Part shown: piece after piece, positions 57,891-64,000 of the stretch
Numbering within the stretch: the stretch's first letter is position 1
Layout of the letters: each line of letters starts with the position of its first letter
Origin: Microbacterium maritypicum
Lineage (GTDB): Bacteria > Actinomycetota > Actinomycetes > Actinomycetales > Microbacteriaceae
Direction of reading: 5' to 3'
Assembly: GCF_041529975.1 (NCBI RefSeq)
Contig: NZ_CP168030.1
Location: 3,534,001 to 3,598,000, forward strand
DNA: 64,000 nt
Translations under genes and position numbers: made by a program
The notes under the pieces: model-generated
The model's input: only the letters and a program-made list of their open reading frames with translations
Databases searched by the model: none
Told to the model about the DNA's origin: nothing

Positions 57891-59416
57891 GATTCCTCCG
57901 GGGTTGAGTGGGATGACGTGCCGCGCTGCTCGGCGGCGAGTTCGTGGACGACGCCCTTCGTTCCGTCGTACAGACGCACGTAGCGGTCGAACAGGGTGTC
58001 GTAGGCGGTGCGCAGCTCGGCGTTCGGGGTGATGCGCTCCGTGATGGGGTTCCAGTCGGTGATGAGCGGCGCCTCACCGTCGGCTGCCACGGCGACCGCG
58101 GCGAGGAAGGCGGCCCCGTAGCTCGCACCGATCGTCGTCTCCGGCACCTCCTGCACGAGACCGGTGACGTCGGAGACGATCTGCAGCCACAGTCGCCCCT
58201 GCGTACCGCCGCCGACCGCGACGATCCGGCGGATGTCGGCGCCGGCGGCCCGCATGGTCTCGACGTTGTGCCGCACGCCCAACGCGGTGGCCTCGAGCGC
58301 CGCCCGGTACAGGTCTCCCCTGGTGTGCTCGAGCGTCAGCCCGGCGATCACGCCTCGCGCGTCCGGGTCCTGGATGGGGGTGCGCTCTCCTGCGAAGTAC
58401 GGGAGCATCAGCACACCCCGGGCGCCGACCCCCGATGCCTCCGCCTCGGCGAGGAGCTGCGGGTAGTCGGCACCGGTCAGCTCCTTGAGCCACGCGGTCA
58501 GCGCGCCGGAGGTCGAGAGGCCTCCGGCGAGGTTCCGGGTACCGGGGAAGGCGCCGGCCGTGGTCCACATCGACGGCGTGCGCAGCGCGGGCTCCCCCGG
58601 CGTCACCGCGCTGGTGAAGACCATGAACATCGTCGTCCCGTACATCAGCATCAGGTCGGCGGTCTCGTGCGCGCCCACGCTGACGGCCTCGGTCCAGGCG
58701 TCGATCGTGCCCGTGATGACGGGCGTCCCTGCCGGGATTCCGGTCGATTCGGCTGCCTGCAGAGTGACGGTGCCGGCGATGTCGCCGGCCCACGCGAGGC
58801 GCGGCTGCACGATCGTGGTGGCGTAGCGACCCCAGAACGGGGCGTGCCACCGCTCGCTCTCGATGTCGTAGAGCGGAGAGACCTGGCTCGCGGACTGATG
58901 GTCGAAGACGTACGCGCCGGTGAGCCGACGGACGAGCCAGGATGCGGGCATGAACAGCCGTCGGGCGCGCGCCCAGGCCGCCGGCTCCTCCTCCGCGATC
59001 CAGGCGATCTTCGGCCCGCCGGCCTGCGACGTGAGCACCGAGCCTCCGATGCGGGTGATCTCGTCCACGCCGAGCTCGGCGGTGATCCTCTCGATCTGGG
59101 CGGAAGCGCGGGTGTCGACGCCGTAGAGGATCGCGGGTCGGACCGGCTGGTCGTTCTCGTCGGCGAGCAGGATGCAGGGACCCATCCCGCTGACGCCGAC
59201 GGCGACGACCTCGGCATCGGGGTGCGCGGCGAGCAGTTCGCGGGCGATGTCGACGAACTCGTCCCACCAGATCGAGGCATCCATCTCCACCCAGCCGGTG
59301 TGCGGCCGGGAGACGTCGTGCTCGCGGGCGGTGGTGGCGATGATGGTTCCGTCGGGCGCCACGAGCACGCCTTTGGTGCTCGATGTGCCGACATCCACCC
59401 CGAGGGTGCATCGCAT
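57887..59416 (-). CDS. FGGY-family carbohydrate kinase
   Basis: 509 residues. The N-terminal ATPase motif GVDVGTSSTKGVLV (residues 5-18), VAVGVSGMGP, and a second domain with ITGTIDAWTEAVSVGA and VAVGGGTQGRLWLQIVSDVTG define the FGGY family (xylulokinase/fuculokinase-like). AAGGAGGA lies before the ATG at 59416. The 14-bp palindrome at 59453-59466 lies 36 bases upstream. The product would be a ketose phosphate cleavable by an aldolase; no class II aldolase is in the window, so the downstream fate is open. Confidence 0.9.
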   Translation of the reverse strand: MRCTLGVDVGTSSTKGVLVAPDGTIIATTAREHDVSRPHTGWVEMDASIWWDEFVDIARELLAAHPDAEVVAVGVSGMGPCILLADENDQPVRPAILYGVDTRASAQIERITAELGVDEITRIGGSVLTSQAGGPKIAWIAEEEPAAWARARRLFMPASWLVRRLTGAYVFDHQSASQVSPLYDIESERWHAPFWGRYATTIVQPRLAWAGDIAGTVTLQAAESTGIPAGTPVITGTIDAWTEAVSVGAHETADLMLMYGTTMFMVFTSAVTPGEPALRTPSMWTTAGAFPGTRNLAGGLSTSGALTAWLKELTGADYPQLLAEAEASGVGARGVLMLPYFAGERTPIQDPDARGVIAGLTLEHTRGDLYRAALEATALGVRHNVETMRAAGADIRRIVAVGGGTQGRLWLQIVSDVTGLVQEVPETTIGASYGAAFLAAVAVAADGEAPLITDWNPITERITPNAELRTAYDTLFDRYVRLYDGTKGVVHELAAEQRGTSSHSTPEES

Positions 59417-59452
59417 GGTGTCCTCCTTGATCACGCCTGAGGAAAGCGTAGC

Positions 59453-59466
59453 TGAAATCGATTTCA
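59453..59466. promoter_or_regulatory. Perfect 14-bp LacI-type operator
   Basis: TGAAATCGATTTCA is fully palindromic with CG centre, lying between the adjacent LacI-family gene and the kinase/isomerase pair. It differs from the operators O1-O4 of the mannoside locus, so the two regulons should be separate. Confidence 0.75.
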
Positions 59467-59532
59467 CGATGCAAGCAGGAGATCGTGGTTACGCATGCAC
59501 CGTCCATCACCGAGGCGATGCGGGCCGAAGCC

Positions 59533-60522
59533 CTACGCGGAACGCCGGGCGGTCGCCTGCCGGGTCTCGCCCCGCAGCACGACCGTGCGCGCAGGGTGGG
59601 TGTCGCCGGCGATGCGCTCGAGGAGCATGCGCGCCGCCGTCACACCCATGTGGCGGGCGGGCAGCTGCACCATCGTGACGGCGGTCGGCGAGAGCGTCGT
59701 GAAGGGCAGCGACCCGACGACCGCGACCCCGACTGCCGGTGGGGTGAGTCCGTGTTCGGTGAGCACCTGGATCGCTCCGACGCCGATGAGGTTGTTTCCG
59801 GCGACGACGGCGTCCGGCGGGTCGGGCAGGGCGAGCAATTCCTCCATCGCCGCTCGCGCGCCGTCGACACGGAACGTCGCGAACCGTTGCAGCTCGTCGA
59901 TGTCGGCATCGCGTCCCGCCGCTGCGAGCGCCTCTCGCCAACCCGCGGCGCGTTCGGCAGCGGTGTCGATGTCCTCCGGACCGCCGATGTAGGCGATTCG
60001 CCGGTGGCCGGCGGCGATCAGGGACTCGGTCGCCGCGACGCCCGCCTCTCGGTTCGCCATCACGACGAGATCGAGCTCGTGACGGGTGGCGCGGTCGACC
60101 GCCACCACCGGTCGGCCGGTGGAGAGGATGCTGTCGAGATCCGTCGCCTTCGACGCCGCCGCGATGATGACGCCGGACATGTGCTCGGCGATCGCGATCT
60201 GCAGGTACGTCGCCTCCTTCTCGGTCTGCGAGTCGGAGTTGCAGAGCACCACCGAGTAACCGGCCTCGGAGGCCACATCCTCGACGCCACGGGCCATCTC
60301 CGTGAAGTAGGGGTTCTCGATGTCGGGGATGACGAGGGCGATGACCTCGGACGTCTGGGTGCGCAGCGTGCGGGCGGCGCGGTTCGGCGTGAAGTTCAAC
60401 TCTTCCGCCGCGGCGCGCACCGCCTCGATCTTCTCGGGCGAGACCCTGGTGCCGTTGAACACCCGCGAGACCGTCGCCGGCGAGACGCCTGCGCGCCTCG
60501 CGACGTCGTAGATCGTGGTCAT
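59533..60522 (-). CDS. LacI-family regulator of the second sugar locus
   Basis: 329 residues. HTH IYDVARRAGVSPATVSRVFNGT near residues 4-25, hinge NRAARTLRTQTSE, and a ribose-binding-like effector domain with LVIPDIENPYFTEMARGVEDVASEAGYSVVLCNSDS, close to canonical. GAGGGCGGGAA precedes the ATG. It lies between the transporter/lyase genes and the kinase/isomerase genes, all on the minus strand. The recognition helix SPATVSR is standard, consistent with the CG-centred palindrome at 59453. Confidence 0.94.
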   Translation of the reverse strand: MTTIYDVARRAGVSPATVSRVFNGTRVSPEKIEAVRAAAEELNFTPNRAARTLRTQTSEVIALVIPDIENPYFTEMARGVEDVASEAGYSVVLCNSDSQTEKEATYLQIAIAEHMSGVIIAAASKATDLDSILSTGRPVVAVDRATRHELDLVVMANREAGVAATESLIAAGHRRIAYIGGPEDIDTAAERAAGWREALAAAGRDADIDELQRFATFRVDGARAAMEELLALPDPPDAVVAGNNLIGVGAIQVLTEHGLTPPAVGVAVVGSLPFTTLSPTAVTMVQLPARHMGVTAARMLLERIAGDTHPARTVVLRGETRQATARRSA

Positions 60523-60589
60523 TTCCCGCCCTCTGCTGCCCGGATGCTTCACCCTACCGGCCTCTCCGGACGACGCTCGCGATCCCCCA

Positions 60590-61516
60590 TCACGAGACGT
60601 CGCGGGCATCCTCCTCGGCGGTGATCGCGATGTTCTCCTGTAGGCGTGCGAAGACGGCGTCCAGGCGCGCACGACCGTCGTCGTCGAGCGCCGGGAGCGG
60701 GGAGCGGCAGTCGCCGAGCGGCACCGACAGCTTGCCGCCGAGGTACTTGGCCGCGCCGAACACGCCGACCTCGACCATGCCCTCGACCGTGTCGTTGATG
60801 CGCACCTGCACGGCACGCGCTCCGGCGAGGTCGCCGGCGTCGAACCGTCGACGCAGCGACAGGAAGAGCTCGATCTGCAGGCTCACGGTGGTGCCGATCG
60901 CCCCGCGTGCGCCGATCGACAGCGCCGGCAGATAGAACTCGTCGAAGCCGTTGATCAGGGTCAGGTGCGGGTAGCGGCGGAGTATCCGCTCGGCCCCGTA
61001 CAGGTTGCGCGAGGTGTGCTTGACGCCGATCACCTGCGGCAGCGCGAGCAGCTCGTCGAAGCCGCCCTCGGAGATGTCGCGCCCAGTGAACTGCGGGATG
61101 TTGTAGAGGATGAAGGGCAGCTCGACCGCGTCGATCACGGTGCGGAGGTGCCGCACGACATCCGCCGTCGAATAGCCGTAGTACAGCGGCGGGATCATGG
61201 AGATCGCTGCGACACCCGTGTCTTTCGCTGCGGCGGCGATGCGCACCGCCTCCCCCGTCGACATCGCGCCGACGTGGGAGACCACGGGCACGCGCCCCGC
61301 GGCAGCCGTCACCGCGGTCTCGGCCACCGCGATGCGCTCGTCCTCGGAGAGCAGCACGCCCTCGCCGGACGACCCGCAGATGTAGAGGCCCTCGACGCCG
61401 CGCCGGATGTCGGTGTCGAGCATGGTCGCGAGCGCGCCGTGATCGACGCTCTCGTCGCGGCGCATCGGGGTGACCGCCGCTGTGAACAGGCGCGCACCGA
61501 GAAGATCGCTCACCAT
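60590..61516 (-). CDS. Dihydrodipicolinate synthase/N-acetylneuraminate lyase-family aldolase
   Basis: 308 residues, class I aldolase barrel. GSSGEGVLLSEDER (about 49-61) is the pyruvate carboxylate loop, Tyr138 in YNIPQFTG and Schiff-base Lys166 in GVKHTSR are the catalytic pair. It is not the lysine-pathway DapA by context; family members here cleave 2-keto-3-deoxy sugar acids such as 2-keto-3-deoxy-fuconate, or act as hydroxyproline-type enzymes. The start overlaps the SDR stop; ATG at 61516 is chosen, GTG at 61513 (GTGA) is an alternative. Substrate uncertain. Confidence 0.9.
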   Translation of the reverse strand: MVSDLLGARLFTAAVTPMRRDESVDHGALATMLDTDIRRGVEGLYICGSSGEGVLLSEDERIAVAETAVTAAAGRVPVVSHVGAMSTGEAVRIAAAAKDTGVAAISMIPPLYYGYSTADVVRHLRTVIDAVELPFILYNIPQFTGRDISEGGFDELLALPQVIGVKHTSRNLYGAERILRRYPHLTLINGFDEFYLPALSIGARGAIGTTVSLQIELFLSLRRRFDAGDLAGARAVQVRINDTVEGMVEVGVFGAAKYLGGKLSVPLGDCRSPLPALDDDGRARLDAVFARLQENIAITAEEDARDVS

Positions 61517-62343
61517 GCGGTCCACCCGCCGTCGACCACGAGGTTGGAGCCGGTCATGTACGTCGAGGCGTCGGAGGCGAGGAAGACCAGAGCACCGTTG
61601 TACTCGTCGGCCTCGGCCATGCGGCCGATCGGCATCCGGGCGATGTAGTTCGCCTGGAACTTCGCATCCTGCGTGTCCCGGCGGACGCCCGAGGGCGTGA
61701 GCGTGTTGACGCGGATGCCCGCGCGCCCCCAGTACGTGGCGCAGTAGCGGGTGAGGTTGTAGAGCCCCGACTTCGCCGCCGAGTACGCGACCGGCTTGAT
61801 GAAGGGGATGCCCGTGTCCTCGGCCTTGTAGGCGTAGATGTCCTGCACGGGCGACACCATCCCGTAGATGGATCCCACATTGACGATCGAGCCGCCGACG
61901 CCGGCATCGCGCATCCGCCGACCCGCCGCCTGCGTCACGAGGAACGTGCCGACGAGGTTGGTGTCGACGACCTCGCGGAACACGTCGACCGGGAACTCCT
62001 CGAACGGCCCGGAGACCTCCGGCGGCGCGCTGGGCTGCGTGTCGAGTCCGGCGTTGTTGACGACGACGGTCGGCACGCCCCAGGTCGCCGCGACCTGGTC
62101 GAGTCCTGCGTCCACGCTGGCCTGGTCGGTGATGTCCATCGCCACGGCGAGCAGGCGCCCATCCGGGTCGTCGATGCCGAGACGCGCGGCGGGATCGGCC
62201 ACCTCGCTGCGAGAGGTCACGGCGACGCGCGCGCCCCGCTGGTGCAGCGAGCGGACGAACTCCGCTCCGATCTGGCCGAAGCCGCCGGTCACGACGACCA
62301 CCTTGTCCCGCACCGAGAAGAGCGGGTCGAGTCCTTCAGACAT
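61510..62343 (-). CDS. Short-chain dehydrogenase/reductase
   Basis: 277 residues, classical SDR. NAD(P) motif TGGFGQIGAEFVRSL (TGxxxGxG with Phe inserted, about residues 19-33), NNAG at about 95, and the catalytic Tyr-Lys pair in AYSAAKSGLYNL. The loop between the catalytic Ser (NVGSIYG) and the Tyr carries an insertion of about ten residues (VSPVQDIYAYKAEDTG). It could oxidise a sugar or reduce a keto acid in the same pathway as the DapA-like enzyme. It starts 27 bases after the permease stop. Confidence 0.92.
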   Translation of the reverse strand: MSEGLDPLFSVRDKVVVVTGGFGQIGAEFVRSLHQRGARVAVTSRSEVADPAARLGIDDPDGRLLAVAMDITDQASVDAGLDQVAATWGVPTVVVNNAGLDTQPSAPPEVSGPFEEFPVDVFREVVDTNLVGTFLVTQAAGRRMRDAGVGGSIVNVGSIYGMVSPVQDIYAYKAEDTGIPFIKPVAYSAAKSGLYNLTRYCATYWGRAGIRVNTLTPSGVRRDTQDAKFQANYIARMPIGRMAEADEYNGALVFLASDASTYMTGSNLVVDGGWTAW

Positions 62344-62370
62344 GTATCGATACTCCAGATTGCAGGGCGG

Positions 62371-63243
62371 TCAGCCCTTGACGGATCCCGCGGTGAGCCC
62401 GGACACGATGCCGCGCTGCGCCCACAGGAAGAAGATGATCGCGGGCAGCGCGAAGAGCAGCGCGCACAGCATGACGATGTTCATCGGCGTGTAGAACTGC
62501 CCGAGGAACGACGACAGCCCCACGGATGCCGGCCACAGGTCGGACGACGAGATGAAGGTGTTCGCGAACATGAACTCGTTCCAGCCGTCGAAGAACGCGA
62601 TGACGGCCGCGGCCGCGATGCTCGGCATGATCAGCGGCAGGACGATCGTGGTGAGGATGCGCAGGCGCGAGCAGCCGTCGATGCGGGCCGACTCCTCGAT
62701 CTCGTACGGGATCTTGTCGATGCCGCTCTTGATGATGAACATGCTCACCGGCATCACGAACGCGGTGTCGGCGAGGACGAGCCCCCAGTGGCTGTTGAGC
62801 AGCCCGGCGCCGGCGAAGATCGCGTACAGCGGGACGATGATCAGCGCCTCCGGCAGCATCTGCGTGCTGAAGAAGATGAAGCCGGCGACGCCGCGGCCGT
62901 GGAACTTGTACCGGCTGAGCGCATAGGCGGCCATGGTCGCCAGCACGAGGCTGAGGATCGTGGTGCCGGCGGCGATCACGAACGAGTTGCCGAGCCAGCG
63001 CAGGATCGGGATGTCGGAGAGGAAGCCGCCCCACTGGCCGATGTTCTGCACCTCGGGGAGCAGCGGCTGGCTGCCACCGTAGAGCGAAGCTTCGGTGCCG
63101 AGCGAGGTCGCCAGCATCCAGTACACCGGGAATCCGGCGAAGACGACGAGCAGCGTGATGAGGACGGCCTTGCCGAGGCTGCCGAACTTGGCGCCGATCC
63201 CGCGGCGACGCGGAAGATCGGTGGGGATGCGCACGGTGGTCAT
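62371..63243 (-). CDS. Sugar ABC importer permease, MalG-like
   Basis: 290 residues, six helices. The coupling helix contains IPYEIEESARIDGCSRLRILTTIVLPLI, and the tail ends FLWAQRGIVSGLTAGSVKG, typical of CUT1 permeases. The ATG at 63243 overlaps the upstream permease stop as ATGA. The N terminus has Arg-rich PTDLPRRRGIG before helix 1. It shares its transport substrate with the locus enzymes; the binding protein would be encoded beyond the right edge. Confidence 0.93.
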   Translation of the reverse strand: MTTVRIPTDLPRRRGIGAKFGSLGKAVLITLLVVFAGFPVYWMLATSLGTEASLYGGSQPLLPEVQNIGQWGGFLSDIPILRWLGNSFVIAAGTTILSLVLATMAAYALSRYKFHGRGVAGFIFFSTQMLPEALIIVPLYAIFAGAGLLNSHWGLVLADTAFVMPVSMFIIKSGIDKIPYEIEESARIDGCSRLRILTTIVLPLIMPSIAAAAVIAFFDGWNEFMFANTFISSSDLWPASVGLSSFLGQFYTPMNIVMLCALLFALPAIIFFLWAQRGIVSGLTAGSVKG

Positions 63244-64000
63244 CGCTGGCTCTCCTGACGTTCTTGGATCTGCTCGACGATGAAGTAGACGACGGTGACC
63301 AGCAGCGACAGCACCAGGCCGAGGGCGCCGATGGCCGCGGCGCGTCCGAGGTTCTGATCCTGGAACGCGGTGCGGTAGACGTTCACGACGAGCGTGTTGG
63401 TGACGTCGAGCGGTCCCCCACCGGTGATCAGGAAGATGATCTCGAAGCGTCGGATCGACCAGATCGTCATGAGCAGCGTGATGACGCGCACGGTCGGCAT
63501 GATGTGGGGCAGGGTGACCGCGCGGAAGGACTGGAAGCGGGTGGCGCCGTCGACCCAGGTCGCTTCGCGGAGCTCGTGCGGCACGCTCTGCAGGGCGCTG
63601 AGCATGACCAGCATCACGAGCGGCGTGAGCTTCCAGACCGTCGCGAGCGTCACCGCGAACAGCCCGTACTTCGGATCGACGAGCCAGCCGTGCTCACCGA
63701 GGCCGAGAGCTGCGGTGGTGCGGTTCAGGATGCCCTGCTCGTTGTTGTAGATCCAGACGAAGATGAGGGCGGCGGCCACTGTCGGCACGGCCCACGGGAT
63801 CGTCGCGATGGCACGGATGATGCCGCGCCCCTTGAAGGCGGTGTTGAGCAGCAGCGCTCCGGCGGTTCCGATGCCGACCGAGAAGACCACCGTGAAGAGC
63901 GTGTAGAGGAGGGTCGTGATGACGGACGACCAGAACTTGTCGCTCGACAGCAGGTACTCGTAGTTCTCCATGCCGACCGGCCGTCCCCCGGCGGGGTTGA
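63240..64000 (-). CDS. Sugar ABC importer permease, MalF-like (5' end outside window)
   Basis: About 253 residues visible; the frame stays open to the right edge and reads NPAGGRPVGMENYEYL, so the ATG at 63971 is internal rather than the start. The GMENY motif marks the loop after helix 1 in CUT1 permeases, so only the N-terminal helix is missing. The coupling region is VPHELREATWVDGATRFQSFRAVTLP. It ends with an ATGA overlap to the second permease. Confidence 0.92.
   Translation of the reverse strand, partial: NPAGGRPVGMENYEYLLSSDKFWSSVITTLLYTLFTVVFSVGIGTAGALLLNTAFKGRGIIRAIATIPWAVPTVAAALIFVWIYNNEQGILNRTTAALGLGEHGWLVDPKYGLFAVTLATVWKLTPLVMLVMLSALQSVPHELREATWVDGATRFQSFRAVTLPHIMPTVRVITLLMTIWSIRRFEIIFLITGGGPLDVTNTLVVNVYRTAFQDQNLGRAAAIGALGLVLSLLVTVVYFIVEQIQERQESQR

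Noticed and set aside
60590..61516. Lysine-pathway dapA
   Set aside because: Operon context is sugar catabolism with LacI, kinase and importer; only the family fold and catalytic residues are shared.
62344..62353. GTATCGATAC palindrome at the SDR start as a second operator
   Set aside because: It lies between ribosome site and start codon, shares only ATCGAT with the 59453 operator, and short palindromes of this kind are common.

Overview
This 64 kb window comes from a high-GC actinobacterium (roughly 70% G+C by eye). Frequent GGATGC/GCATCC hexamers, an HspR-type HAIR box at clpB, a LAxTG surface protein and many apparently leaderless promoters point to Microbacteriaceae, most likely Microbacterium. 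That placement is inference; no rRNA or marker phylogeny is available here. Gene density is very high, no gap exceeds 300 bases, and I found no tRNA, rRNA, CRISPR array, transposase or phage gene.

Layout. 1-10540: a peptidoglycan-sugar salvage locus. A tightly overlapping minus-strand operon encodes a Dpp-type importer (binding lipoprotein, two permeases, fused double ATPase) with MurQ, AnmK, a GNAT and a serine hydrolase. An RpiR/SIS regulator and an MFS carrier are divergent. 10661-11451: three tandem small membrane proteins with 11-residue coiled-coil repeats (a fourth relative is at 55887). 11470-14633: ROK kinase, pyrE, exonuclease III and a HAD phosphatase. 14636-17263: a sortase-type surface protein and a DHFR-like reductase. 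17362-22609: a NarL-type two-component system, a BenE-like carrier and an ABC-2 exporter. 22702-27910: bifunctional PutA with a divergent LysR regulator, then a nitroreductase. 27970-31875: a short UvrA-like protein and a MATE/flippase-like protein bracketed by two 83-bp structured repeats. 31907-36224: N-domain-less ClpB under a HAIR box, CoaBC and a TANGO2-like protein. 36344-43577: regulators, a LysE exporter, small membrane proteins, two GT4 glycosyltransferases and a YjbR-family protein.

43626-55758 is an intracellular mannoside/N-glycan utilisation locus: GH38 and GH92 alpha-mannosidases, a GH5-like beta-mannosidase candidate, a sugar ABC importer and a LacI regulator. Four related CG-centred palindromes lie in its promoter regions. 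56256-64000 is a second sugar locus (FucI-like isomerase, FGGY kinase, LacI regulator, DapA-family lyase, SDR and ABC permeases), with a perfect 14-bp palindrome upstream of the kinase.

The most notable points are the MurNAc salvage operon built around a peptide-type ABC importer, the regulon-like operator set in the mannoside locus, the repeat-bracketed flippase cassette, the copy-variable hendecad proteins and their shared upstream 11-mer, and a recurrent TANNNT hexamer exactly 6-7 nt before eleven start codons.
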